64,000 nucleotides of DNA, from NCBI GenBank assembly GCA_963930655.1, contig OZ005610.1, positions 8,685,001-8,749,000 of the forward strand. Direction: 5' to 3'. Below are positions 49,981 through 61,520 of this stretch, one piece after another; within the stretch, counting starts at the first letter, position 1, and each line of letters starts with the position of its first letter. The notes beneath the pieces are model-generated. The model searched no databases and was not told the origin of the DNA. It saw nothing but the letters and a program-made list of their open reading frames with translations. A program made the position numbers and the translations under genes. Source of the stretch: Myrica gale (lineage: Eukaryota > Streptophyta > Magnoliopsida > Fagales > Myricaceae).

Positions 49981-50012
49981 AAACCCTAGCCCCAACCCTA
50001 ACCCTAACCCCA
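49981..50012 (+). promoter_or_regulatory. Telo-box-like repeats upstream of HMGB
   Basis: The run aaaccctag...aaccctaaccctaa contains AAACCCTA and AACCCTA units about 110-140 bases upstream of the HMGB ATG. Telo boxes in plant 5' regions are known from genes of the translation and replication machinery and from some chromatin genes. A regulatory role here is inferred. Confidence 0.55.
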
Positions 50013-50120
50013 ATCCCCGGTTAAGAACTTGTGAGTCCATCGGTTCCGATCAATTTTCGACGAATTTCACGTATTTCGATCGATTTTCACTGATCCGATC
50101 CTGTATTTGCAGGATTCACC

Positions 50121-51431
50121 ATGAAAGGTGCGAAATCGAAGTCTGAGACGAAGAGAGCTGACACGAAGTAAGTTTTATTGTTCTCGCTAATTTCCATTAG
50201 ATTCTCTATTATCCGCTCCTTGTTTAGGCCCCTTAAGTCAAAAGCCCTTTGGATCATGGTCGCTCAGATCTCAGATCTAAAAACAGCCCAAAATAACCCT
50301 TGTCTCTCACTCTTTCTGTTATAGGTGTATACGTATGCCCGAATTTTTGTATTTATTTTGTTTCGGTATGGATTTCGTATGGTGGTAGGCTTTCAGTGAA
50401 TAAGAAAGGAGGCGCTTCCACGAAAGCAGGAAGGGCATCGACTAAGAAGGGAAAGGAAGCGAAAGACCCTAATAAGCCTAAGAGGCCTGCCAGTGCCTTC
50501 TTCGTTTTCATGTAACTGTTTTTGTTACCCTTCAATGTGGTTTCTCTATCTGTTCTGCTTGTTTTAACGGAAAATATTTGTTTTGCGGGGAAAAAGGGTA
50601 AAAGTCCGGCAACACACACATATATATGTTCAGAAGTTTTAGCTAAGTTATAAATAGTTTAGGAAGCAGCTTGTTTATGAAAAGCGGAGACTTGTTAGAT
50701 AAGTTATAATTCCTATTAATCTCTCTCCTTATCCCTTTGATTTTCATTTTCCCGAATTTTTCGATACAGGGAAGAATTTAGGAAGCAGTTCAATAAAGAT
50801 CACCCCGACAACAAATCAGTATCTGCTGTAAGCTCTATTTTTCAATTTCAGTCGTTTGTGTAGTTTAGTGAAGCAAATTGTGCTTTCGATATTGAAATAT
50901 GATGTTATTATCAAAATAATTAGGTTGGTAAAGCTGCTGGAGCTAAATGGAAGTCCATGTCTGATGCTGTAAGTCATGCGCTGCATGAAAGTCGTCAATT
51001 ACTCTTAGGTCATAAGTGTTTTGATTAAAATAAATGGAAATAATTTTAGGAAAAAGCACCCTTTGTAGCAAAGGCAGAGAAACGGAAGGTTGACTATGAG
51101 AAGAACATGAAAGCCTATAACAAGAAACAGGTATTTCCTTCATGTCCATTGGTGCTTGCTGTTCTGTTGCAACTCTCTGTACTCTGAGCATGATCGAAGT
51201 GCTCTGTCTGTCTTGGTTAAATCAGGCTGAAGGTGCCAATGCAGCGGAGGATGAAGTAGAGTCTGAGAAGTCAATGTCTGAGGTGAATGATGATGAGGAA
51301 GGAGACGAAGAGGGCAGTGAGGAGGTGTGTTTTGGAATTCTTTGGTGTTGAGTCTGTATAATCAGGTTTTAATTTTTGTTTCAAGTTAACCATTTCAATT
51401 GTCTTGTTTGCAGGAAGAGGATGACGAGTAG
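50121..51431 (+). CDS. HMGB-type high-mobility-group protein, seven exons
   Basis: Predicted 156-residue chromatin protein. Exons: 50121-50167, 50389-50511, 50770-50827, 50924-50968, 51050-51130, 51226-51324, 51414-51431; all junctions are GT-AG and in phase. A basic N-terminal arm (MKGAKSKSETKRADTK, then Lys/Gly/Ser-rich) leads to a single HMG box at about 42-118 (DPNKPKRPASAFFVFMEEF, KSVSAVGKAAGAKWKSM, EKAPFVAKAEKRKVDYEK). The C-terminus is a highly acidic tail (EVNDDEEGDEEGSEEEEDDE). This basic arm - box - acidic tail layout and the small exons are those of plant HMGB1-HMGB4, which bind and bend DNA without sequence preference. It lies in the order expected from the Arabidopsis HMGB2/HMGB3 locus. 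Confidence 0.95.
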
Positions 51432-53876
51432 TTGATCGTATGAAGTATAGGATAGTCATTTAAGCTGTCAAACTGTTTAATCACCCCATGCCAATGGTTT
51501 GATGATCTTATGTCTAAGCTTTTGCTCCCTTTTCCCAGGAAATATATCCTGCCCCCTGTCAATTTGTTTTGCCCTTTCACAAAAATGGGTAGTGATAGAT
51601 TGGAAGTTGGCCTCTATTTGTACTTCTATTTGAATTCTAATGGTTTAGCAAAAGGCGTTTCATTTATCATAGTTTGCAGTGGCCTAATCCCCTCAAGTTA
51701 GCTTTTGATTATAATGTGTTGGGTTCATAGATTTTAGCTGATCTTTTTTGTGTTGAAGTATTACCATTTTCCGTGTATGTTTATCTTACTAGTCCTGGCA
51801 CCTAAGTACACTGACTTGTTTTCACCCTTCCGTTTTTCTGTTAATTTGCTGGCAGAGGGGTTTGGTTTTGTTTTTGTTGGTTTTGTTACAAATATTATCC
51901 TGTTTTTTGGTGGAGCACTGGCCTTGTTCTTCATACTTGCTGTTAGATTACAACTGTTGGGTTTGTGTTTGAAGAATCATCTATGGAGAGAAAGGTTTGC
52001 AAAAAGTCTGGGAAAAGACTTCTCTCCACGGTCTCTTGTGCCTAAAAAATGGTGAAACTCTTTCTTATTGCCTAATTTGTTTTGTTGTTTCCTTATTTTT
52101 TTTAAAGCCCCCCCCCCCCAAAAAAAAAAACCACAAAAAACCATACAAAGGCTTTGCAGCATTTTGGTGTGTAATTGCATTTCTATTTGGTGCCTATGTC
52201 TGTTCTATAATCTACTTTTTGGCTTGCAAACTAACAACTCCTTTACCACATCATTTGAAAACTCTTGCTTTAAATATATTTTTGATGTCTGTTAATTGTC
52301 TATAAATGGTTCATGCTGTTTGACGCTATTGTTTATGTTTTTGTCAAGTTATATTCTTGTGGTTCCAGTGTCTATCTTTAGGCTTTGTGTTAATGTTTCA
52401 AATGGCTTCTGAATTTGGTATCGAGGGAAAGAGGGAGTTTCTTAGGAGTCTATGTTTGATTGATGATTGATGATCGGTGCACTGAGGGGTGCTGCTCATT
52501 GCCTAGCAATTTCTGAACATCTGACCGTGTATTGGTTGATCTGCTGTTGTGGCTCCTTTAGAATTGTCCTAGTTTTATGCAGCAGCTGCCGATGTAGATA
52601 GTCTTTGAAAACTTTGTGGGAGCTTGTAGGTGAAATCTTTATGCTGGGTCGGTCTTTAAACTCAATTCCTTTTTGATCTCTTTTTTGGAAATAAATGTTA
52701 ATGCACAGGTTTGTATTTTAAATGCATGGTCCCGGTATGGTAGTGTTGGGTTAAATTTGTTGTTAGGTCTTTTGAAGTGAATAGTTGATGGTTATAGGAA
52801 ATCTCTGATGGAGGTGCTTATGAATGAACCTCTAATATTAGTTGCGTTGTTATATGATAGGTTCTTGTGGAGACTTTTTGTTTGACAGCCAAAGTATTGG
52901 ATGCTCAGCTTTTATGTTAAGTTCATGATAAGATGATTGAGACTGCTGTCGCCTGTCGAACCCAAAAAGGTTGATTGGTCGTGGTACCCATCATGATTTT
53001 CTATAAAGAGATTGCATTTTGCGGCTTGCCAAAACACGCCCCTTGAATATTTTCAACTTTGCATGACCCCTACTGACTGGTTGTCGGTGTTGCTTGATTA
53101 GATTTTGTCCATTTCGAAACTATATGGCGCCGTGGCTGCACGTCATTTGTAACGTTTTTTTATTTCTCGTCAACTAACCGGTAAAAGTCGAAAATGAAAT
53201 TCAGCGGATCCCAAACTTTCCTTAAGTTTAACGTTGAACAGCAATATGCGTAACAAAAATGGCGTTTCCGGCACCTTGTAATTTTCACGTCACTTATGAA
53301 ATATGAATTGGCTTGTTAGGGGTGTATGAACGTGGGCTTTGCTGTGCATCTTTTTGGGCGTGTATTGAATTATCATGTGTTCGCGGAGAAGACCCATAAC
53401 ATACAACCAGTCAGCGTAGATAGAGGATCGGGTGTGTCAATCCTCATTCAGGATCAATGAAACCGATCAACTAAGCTGTATTACTACTTCAGAAACCATA
53501 TGTCTTTGGCGTAAGCTGTTATGAGGTGGACAAGTTGGATTGGGATGTTTTGTACTGCTTTATGACTATGCGATGGTTAACTTGTCTCCATGGCATTTTG
53601 TGAGATATTTTGGTGGCCAAGGATTCCTTTCACGGTGCACTTGGAAGTTGTCATTTTCATTGGCAAAATAAAGTCGAAGACTTTGCGTGCTGGAGTTTGA
53701 ATGAAGTGATGCGTACCCTGATTCGCAGTTATTTCTTAACGCTTTTATTCCTCAGCGGCGATTTCCACGTCTGATGAGATTCTCAACAAAGACCATCTGA
53801 TGACAATTAAACAATTCTGCCTTCTTCACAGTTCTTGTTGGAATGTCGCTCAACTAAGCTAAAAAAATATAGTTAT
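51432..53876. other. 3' flank of HMGB; no gene seen
   Basis: About 2.4 kb. The first few hundred bases are probably the HMGB 3' UTR. A poly-C/poly-A junction occurs at 52111-52140. I find no open frame with family features and no clear repeat. Confidence 0.45.
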
Positions 53877-55190
53877 TGTTGGAATTCACAATCAACCTTT
53901 CAAAATATTAGCTCCTGCGTAATTATCATAGGGGAAAGGGTCCAACTCGGCGTGCCATCAATTTGAATCGCAGAATTGTGTGGCCGGTTGTTTCCGGGTA
54001 GAAAAGGAATACGACGAGGGGACCAGTAGATGCACATTTCAGCAAAATAGAATTGGTTGTTTTTCCTAATTGAAATTTGCAGTTTGTTCAGATGAAACGT
54101 GTCCGTTAGGTGTACATTCTGATTGTTAGGTGATGATAATAATGCTCTTATTATATATTGCGAGGTTGAATCTTCAGCCATTCTTTATTAGCTAGGTACT
54201 GGACTTCGAAAGAGTCAATCTTAACCAGGTCCTCTTTCTCAGTTTTTTAATGTATCCAACCGTGAAAAGTAGACTCATCTTCGCTTATACAACTCAAGGC
54301 GCCGATGAGGACAGATCTTGACCAATAAGTTGGTTTACGGTCAACACGTCCGTCCGAGTAAATGCGTCTCGATCTTCACGTACTTTCTCTGCAAAACTAC
54401 AAAAATAACTCTGGGCACCGAGGTTAAGAACCTCCGATGCTTAAGCCAGCTTCTTGTTTGTATGTATTTCGTAATTTTGTTGCTCAGAATTCACTTACCT
54501 TTTCCATCGTTAGCTCTTCCTTTATAGCTTTTCTCCCACGTTCCTCTCTTTCCTTTTGGCGGGAATTCTTACGGGAATTTCGTCCCGGGCAGTTGTGTGC
54601 TCTTTGATAGTTTTCTCACGTCTTCACAACGGTCGTTTTCCTCCACTATGGCAGTCGTGTGCTCTTTGACGAAGTCATGGCTTATCGCTGGTTGTTAGAC
54701 AACCGCTCATGACACGCATAATTTCCCTTTTGGATCTACATGCGACATGAGTTTGGTTGTAGCCATTGGGCCTCATAGAGAGGTAATCATGCTTGTCGGC
54801 CCAAATTGGTTTGGGCCGGGCGTGATTTAGTATTGATGATCGAGTCCCCCATTCTCGAGCAGATTCATGGTTGGAATCAGGTTGAGAATGTTTGTCATGC
54901 GTCGAAAGCCGAAGTATGAGGATAAGGAAGCTAATGCATAACAAAACTGAATTTTTATTAATGATTACATCTCGGTCCACGAAGGATTCTCCATTCTTTT
55001 GTCAAAGGGTATGGGGGCGATATATCCTCGATCCTTGATCTTCGATATATCGTCGGTCCATGAACAGCTCGATAGAATTGCCTAGATACCAGAAAGAGAC
55101 TTTGTCACTCTCGTGGGTTGTCTCGAATAACTACTTATCACCTCGGTCCACAATTCTTCATGTAGGGTTCTAGGGTTTCGCTTTGACGCT
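53877..55190 (-). repeat. Likely 3' LTR of the Tat-like element
   Basis: On the minus strand the segment starts TGCAAGCG right after a purine-rich tract (GAGAAAAAGAAAGAAAGA) that fits a polypurine tract, has a TATA box (GCTATAAAGG) near 54525 and an AATAAA signal near 54187, and may end ATTCCAACA near 53877. The partner LTR is outside the window, so the borders cannot be confirmed by comparison. Confidence 0.4.
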
Positions 55191-56011
55191 TGCATCTTTC
55201 TTTCTTTTTCTCTGGTGTCTTTTGTGACTTTTCTCCCTCTATACTCTTATATATTCGATGGTTATCCTTTTGGGGAGGTTATTTGGGGAAAACTGTTCGA
55301 TTTTCAGCGTGCCGCTTCCTCTTCGTTCAAATTGCACGTTTCTTGGATTTCACATATTTGGCCTCTTATGCTTTAATCGTCTTTATCTCGTGACATCACG
55401 TGGCCATTTAGACCTTTATGCACGATCGTGGGGAACCATCTCTTCGCGTGTCTTGGGTAACACGTAACATTAAATGCGACCGTTTCTGATACTCGACGCT
55501 CCGGCGGATTGTCGTTCACAACAACACGTGGCCTCTATTAGTACGCTTGCGAGTGTTGGCGTAGCAGGTGCATCGTTTCGTCGTGTTTCGGACAGTGCGT
55601 CGCATTTAATGTTGCAGCTTTTAACATCTGCCTCTCTGATTTGCTTATACGACGCATGACCTTCTGACGATTATCCGAGTTGATGTGTGTATCACTTTAT
55701 CACGCTTCCGAATAGTCTGTATTTACGATGACAACTTTGTGGTATCCGACGGCTTGAGAATGTGTACGTCAATTCAACTTTTGCTTTGAACGGTAGGACT
55801 AAATATGGCTCTTGTTCCTGATCAACGCACACCATATTGATGTTGGCTCGTTTTTGGCAAAATCATTTCTTCGGCAATGTTGTAACCAATTGATTTGGTT
55901 AATATTAGTATATGTTGTTCCATGCCACAATCGCAAAGAATATAAAGAACCTTTAAGAAATAAAAATTATTTTTATTGATTTTGGAAAGGGTACAGAATA
56001 TTTGGACCATG

Positions 56012-56690
56012 TCATTGCTTGGACATGTGCTCGTGAAGGCGTTTGAACACCCAATTGACGTAACATGTCTTGCAAAGGTCTTTCTTCTGACCTTTTCTCC
56101 CGCGGTCCGCCATGAAATGAGGATTACGGCCGTCCGGGCAAGGGATATAATTTTCCACTGGAAAAATTAATCTGTCATACCTGATATGGTACGTTAGCCA
56201 CCCTTGCACAACGCTTAGTAGTATCCTCATCTATTTCCTCCGGAGTTGCATCCGCAAAGTCCAGATCATATCTCGAGCTTGCGCTCGAAAAGTCTCTTCT
56301 TCTGTGGAGTGGTAGAGGATAGCCAAGAAGAAGCGTGCCGACTTGTGCCCTTCCGAAGCTGATGCTCTCAATTTGTCAATGGCCTAGAGAGTTACCCCCT
56401 CTTCTCGAAGGTGACGGGCTGCTTCTATAAATATTTCGTGAGGATTTTTTTGCTTCTCGGCAATATTGTTTGACTTCGTGCCAAATAAGGGTTGGTAACT
56501 AAGGAGTGGAGTAATCCTCTAGGTTCATTCTCCTAAAGGATAACTCGTTCGAGACCGCATGATGGAATTCTCGAGAAACCAATTTGAACTGCTTCCAATC
56601 GTCGATGTCGCGCTTTGCAACGTAGCTGACAATGATGGTGAGAACATCAAGGGGAAGGTATGAGGGCTGAGTATTCTCAGTCATTTGCAC
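56012..56690 (-). pseudogene. F-box (At2g35280-like) segment inside the Tat-like element
   Basis: The minus strand encodes an F-box-like start (PSYLPLDVLTIIVSYVAKR, then a KLVSREFHHAVSNE stretch), a helical-repeat-like region (EAARHLREEG, SASEGHKSARFFLAILYHS) and a Cys-containing end (IPCPDGRNPHF, KKDLCKTCYVNWVF). This order matches plant F-box proteins of the At2g35280/At1g67340 kind, which act as substrate receptors of SCF ubiquitin ligases. It lies between the likely LTR and the antisense ORF, in the same sense as pol. It looks broken, with a few interruptions. It may be a captured host gene or a gene into whose neighbourhood the element inserted. Confidence 0.55.
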
Positions 56691-57079
56691 CGTAAGTTGT
56701 TTTCTGGTCTCCTTTTCTGTTATCCTCAGGATGTTTTTTCTCTGTCGGAGTGTTTGTATGCTATTTTATAGACGATGTGGCCAACGTACTCGCTTGATCG
56801 TGGTCTTACGGCGCATGTGGGGCGTTATCGTGGCCTTATGCATGAAATTATTTCGGTGTCCGTAAGTTTTTACCGAGGAACACATCGCCTGTCTTTCACG
56901 ATGATGGTCAATTCGGTCATTTAATGTCCGCGAGTCAGTTGATCGTGGTTTGGTGGGAACCGTTTCGGGAGTTATAGAAAATCTTCTGACGCTTCACTTC
57001 TTATATCTGGATATCATTTCACTCTTCAATTAACCGTCATTCTTCACTACTGTTTGGCTTCAAATTTATCTGACGTCGT

Positions 57080-59040
57080 TCTTGGGGATTTCTTCGAAAC
57101 GGTGTGTTTTTTGCTGTGGGGCCTCCTGGTCATTGCGTCTTCTTTTATTTAGGGTTGCTTCTCCTTATCTTCGTCATTTCCCAAATTCTTCTAGATTTCT
57201 TCGCCTTCCATCCTTTAAGCGCTGTCACTTACTTATTTTTCCCGCTTTTGTACAATGACAAATGGTGGAGGCTGATTTCAGAGCATTCTACACTGAATAT
57301 ATCTTCCCAAGAGAAACTCGTTTCCGTCTCCCGGCTGCTAACGAGATGCCCTATACAAATGGGACTAAGGGAGAAATATGTTTCTTCGAGGCTCCTTTGA
57401 AATATGTTTATGTGGCCAATGTACCTTGAGCTTGAACATCAACTTACCCTGAAGGATTTTTTGTGGTTTTATACATCGATTTGTTCCACCCAAGTTGATA
57501 AGTTTTGGTATTTTCGCCCTCATAATCAGGGGGTATCTCTGATTGCTTCTTACTCAGATACTAATAAGGGTTGGCATGACCGTTACTTCTTTATATTTGA
57601 TGCTGGATGGGAGCGTTTCCCCGGTGAGGACCGTGAAATGAGTCTTCCCTGTCATGGATTTTTGGGTCTGTCCGAGAGCATTACATGAGGGATATTACGG
57701 GTCTTACCCTGACGAAACGGGCTCATGTGGACGCTATTTTGGATGTTGGTTTTGTGGATTGGAACACTCTGGTTTGTAGAGAGAATGAAGGTTGGTTAGG
57801 GCACACCATGTCCGAGTCTTCTCCCAGATTGAGCCCTTCTCTTTGTCCTGAAAGGATTTCTCATTAACGACCTTCGCGCGAAGATTCACGAAAAGAGTCT
57901 TCTCGACTTCCTTTTGGGGGCGTATCTACCAAACGGAAACATTCTCGAGAGGCCGAGGGTTCTTTTCATAGGCCTTTTCGAGGAGAAGGATAATATCTCC
58001 CTCGGTGGCTTCCGAGGCTGAGGAGGAAGAAGAGAGGATTTCTTTAGCTCGTACGTGTTCCAAGCGTAGGGCAAGCAGCGGTATGTTCTCTTCCTTTAGG
58101 ATCTTTGTGTTGTTCATTAGTCATTCGCTGGTTGCGATTTTGTTGTTGCTTGATTGTAGGTTCCGAGGATGCTCTTCGCATATTTGGCCCTACCTCCGGA
58201 GTTCATACAGAGATATCGGTTCCTTCGGTGAAGGAAATATGTGAAATTGGGACTCCCTCTTTCAGAATTTCCCTGGCGGCGCCTTCCGCTCATGGTGAGT
58301 TTTTGTCTTCTAGGGCGTTTAATCCCATTGCTACATCTACACCTGATCTGTCGGGGGTTCTGACAGCGGATCGTCCAGGGACCGATGAAAGGGATAGGCT
58401 TGTGGCTCATCTGGACCTTCAACATACGTTTTTGTTATCCGATTTTGCTTCTTCTGGTGGGTTGAATTTGCCGGAAACTGGAGGTGATCCTTAAGTACAA
58501 TCTGGCGTGATCCCATCTTCAGGGGCCTTGACTCTCGTCTCTCCATTGGTGGCAGAGCCTCTTCAAGAGCAGCCTACGGTACATGGAACAACCGCTATCA
58601 GTGGTTCCGACGCTTTTGCACTTGTACCTGCTGGCGAGCCTAGCACGTCATTGCAGAGAGAAGTGTCTTTGTGGGCCGAAGTAGTGGATCTTCGTCGTGC
58701 TATACGTGAAGTTGCTGACACCTTTGCCATTGAGAAAAAATGTTTGGAGGAGTCTCGTACGGGTCTTACTCTTCATGTTGCCGAGTTGTCGGCAATACCC
58801 ATTTTTCCTAGTGATCTTGCGGCTCTGGCACGTAGGTGTATTGACATGGCCATGACGGTCCTCGAGGTGGCCCATCTTAGGGAAGGGAGCCGCTTCCAAG
58901 TTCGTAAAGAAGGACGTGCCAAAGAAATTTACGACAAACTTGTGGAAACATTGGGAAATCATGGCGTCCACCTTCCCCTCATGTATGTTACTATCTGTAA
59001 TAATAATAATAATGTTACCTTTAGACACGATTTGTAGCTC
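57080..59040 (+). pseudogene. Antisense ORF region of the Tat-like element
   Basis: Plus-strand open segments, opposite to pol, encode LTLKDFLWFYTSIC, FWYFRPHNQG, KGWHDRYFFIFDAGWE and further on an acidic EAEEEEERISLAR stretch, Ser/Thr/Pro-rich linkers and a helical, coiled-coil-like end (VVDLRRAIREVADTF, LEVAHLREGSRF). Antisense ORFs between integrase and the 3' LTR are known from Grande and related Tat elements and are spliced in some. The product's role is unknown. The copy appears decayed, with several interruptions. Confidence 0.55.
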
Positions 59041-59203
59041 CTGCTTTTTTAGTCGCCATACATCTGTCGTAAGCTTTATTTGCTTCTTGATTGCGCTTGT
59101 TGGTCATCTGGCGATTTGCTTTTGTTTCTTTTATTTCTGGTTGAATGCAAGATGTTTCAGTTTTATCCTTGGAGAACCTTAGTCCTAAGTTTGTGGAAAA
59201 AAC

Positions 59204-59675
59204 TGGGAACTTTAGTTCTTCTAGATCCGTGGATGCGACTGGGAACCTTAGTTCTCCGAGGTCTTCTTACTCTTGGAGGGACTGGAAACCTTAGTTCTCC
59301 AAAGTCCGTGGATGCGATTGGGAATCAGGGTTCTCCGAGGTCGTCTTACTCTTGAAGGGATTGGGAACCTTATTTCTCATAGATTTGTGGTTAGTGACTG
59401 GGAACCGAGGTTCTCCGTGGTCGTCTTACTCTTGTAGAGACTGGGAACCTTAGTTTTTCGAAGTCCATGGATGAGACTGGGAACCGGGGTTCTCCGAGAT
59501 CATCTTACTCTATATAGACTGGGAACCTTACTTCTCCGAAGTCCGTGGATGCGACTGGCAACCGGGGTTCTCCGAGATCGTCTTACTCTTGTAGAGACTG
59601 GGAACCTTAGTTCTCCGAAGTTCGTGGATGCGACTTGAAACCGGGATTCTTCGAGGTCGTCTTGTTCTCAGTTTA
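59204..59675. repeat. Six tandem repeats of about 79 bp, each a dimer
   Basis: Units start near 59204, 59284, 59363, 59443, 59521 and 59599. Each unit has two related halves: ctgggaaccttagttctccgaagtccgtggatgcga and ctgggaaccggggttctccgaggtcgtcttactcttgtagaga, written here in parts: halves share ctgggaacc and ttctccga(a/g)gtc. Spacing is 78-80 bp. The block lies between the antisense ORF and integrase of the Tat-like element. Confidence 0.9.
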
Positions 59676-59717
59676 TTTGGTGAACGATACTTGAAGGGAA
59701 ATCTTTGGATTTTTCAT

Positions 59718-60693
59718 TCATAATAGGTAATGGTGAAAAACATGAAATATAACATACGTGTAAACACGTGGATAGAAACAGAGTCGTGATATTCGGGCAT
59801 AGTACTTTCTAAGATATATCGAATTCCACGGATGTTGGAGTACTTTACCTTGGAGATTAGTACGTCCTTGGTCGTCTGGATCCGACGATGCGATATGGGC
59901 CTTCCCAGTTTGGATGGAGTTTGCCTTGTCGTCGGTCATTGGTTCTTGGTAACGTCTTTTTGAGAACCAAATCTTCGGGGATGTAATGGTGGGGTCTGAC
60001 CTTAGCATTGTAGTAATTTGCGATTTTCTGTTTGTACGCTTTCATCCTGAGCCGTGCTTCTTCCCTTTTTCCTTCTAGCAAGTCGAGATCCAGCGTCTTT
60101 TCTTCTTCATTATTTTCATGAGTGAACATCACTGCTCATGGTGAGAAAGCTCCGATTTGTACCGGGATTACAACGTCAGTTCCATAAGTGAGGGCGAACG
60201 GTGTTTCTTCCTTAGCTGTTCGGACAATGGTGCGGTATGCTTATAAGACTCCTGGTAGTTCTTCTTCCCAGGAACCTTTGTGATCATCAAGCTTTGCTTT
60301 GATAATCTTTAACAGCGATTGGTTTGCTAGTTCCACTTGTCCGTTGGCTCGTGGGTAATATGGAGACGAGTAGTGGTTCTCAATGTTGAGTTCCTTGCAA
60401 AATTATCGGAAGTTGCTATTATCGAATTGTTTGCCATTATCAGTGATTATGGCCCGAGGTAGTCCGAAGCGGCAAATGATACTCCTCCAAACGAATTTTC
60501 GAATATTTTGCTCGATGATTTTCGCCAATGACTCAGCTTCTACCCACGGGGCTATCCTTTTGAACTTTTGTTTTTGTTGTTTGTCTATGCTGAGGTCTTC
60601 TTCTTGCAGTGTCTTCATCATTGGTAATCGCCAGTCACCAGGCTCTATTTTATAAATCGTTCGGATTTCGGACACGACTCCGGTAGATTGCAT
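59718..60693 (-). pseudogene. Integrase region of the Tat-like element
   Basis: The minus strand shows the integrase core end (FGLPRAIITDNGKQFDN, near 60450) and the C-terminal part (NYYNAKVRPHHYIPEDLVLKK, then GKLHPNWEGPYRI near 59900). These match Ty3/gypsy integrases, which insert the DNA copy into the host genome. The region is decayed. Confidence 0.8.
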
Positions 60694-60818
60694 GACACCT
60701 CGCCCCTGGATGTCCCTGCTGCTCCTGATACTTCGGTAGCCAATGCGTTAGCTCAGGCATTTTGATCGCGAGGAATGTGTTAGATTTCAAAGGCTTCAAA
60801 GCGTTCCTTTGCTTCTAA

Positions 60819-61016
60819 GGTTGCGTTTGAGTGTTAAAATTTTGGGGAGGTTAAAATTTTAGTGTATTGAATTTGGTGAAAAAGTGACGAGAGATTATTT
60901 TTAATATTTATTATAGTGAAAAGTAATGATGTGATGGAGAGAGAGATATTATATTGTAATTTTTTTATTGTGTTAAAATTTTAGGATGAGTAAAATTTTA
61001 GAGAACAAACATAGCC
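60819..61016. mobile_element. Tourist-like MITE nested in the Tat-like element
   Basis: 198 bp bounded by TAA on both sides (60816-60818, 61017-61019). The ends GGTTGCGTTTG and CAAACATAGCC are inverted repeats with small differences. The interior has gtgaaaaagtgacgagaga, tatttattatagtg and repeated aaaatttta words shared with the copies at 6794, 24062 and 49110. It inserted after the retroelement. Confidence 0.8.
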
Positions 61017-61214
61017 TAAGACTCGTTTCAGATAGGTCGACATTCTTTCGTCTTAGGCTTCGAAGCTTCCAGTGACTTGTCCTACCACTAACTGAGAATA
61101 TGTATGTACGTTGAAGTGCTTTCCTCCTAAAATCTCTGCAGTGAGTAGTCCAGTTATGAGGGCTTCGTATTCGGCCTCGTTGTTAGTAGGGGAATATTCC
61201 AGCTTGATTCCGAA

Positions 61215-61496
61215 TTAGAGGCGCTCTTCCCGAGGTACGTCAATAACGATCCCTACTCCGCCTGCTTCCTGGGTGGATGAACCATCTACATAAATCTGCC
61301 ACCATTTCAGCTTGGGCACCCTTTCCTGATATACGAATGTGGTGAATTCAAGGACGAAATTAGCAACTGCATGCCCTTTGATGGCGGTCCGAGGTTGATA
61401 TTCGATGTCAAATTCGTCGAGCTCTACTGACCACTTGACCAATCTCCCTGATGCTTCTGGCTTTCCCAGATTTTGCCGTAGTGGGTGGTCTGTCAA
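61215..61496 (-). pseudogene. Second RNase H-like module of the Tat-like element
   Basis: Minus strand: LVKWSVELDEFDIEYQPRTA and then WQIYVDGSSTQEAGGVGIV, the start of the additional RNase H fold that Tat-lineage elements carry after their own RNase H. Part of the fossil element. Confidence 0.75.
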
Positions 61497-61520
61497 GACA
61501 ACGATGAGATGAGTTTGGAA

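Larger units (their letters stand above)
48143..50120. other. Divergent intergenic region between the Rpr2-type gene and the HMGB gene
   Basis: The two genes are transcribed away from each other. Between them lie the second copy of the dispersed repeat (48585-48990), a MITE-like stretch (about 49110-49280), AT-rich sequence, and the HMGB promoter with telo-box-like repeats (49981-50012). No other gene is seen. Confidence 0.5.

Noticed and set aside
52466-52530. Possible C/D box snoRNA (TGATGAT ... CTGA near the end)
   Set aside because: There is no convincing terminal stem and no recognised antisense element. TGATGA and CTGA words are common by chance.
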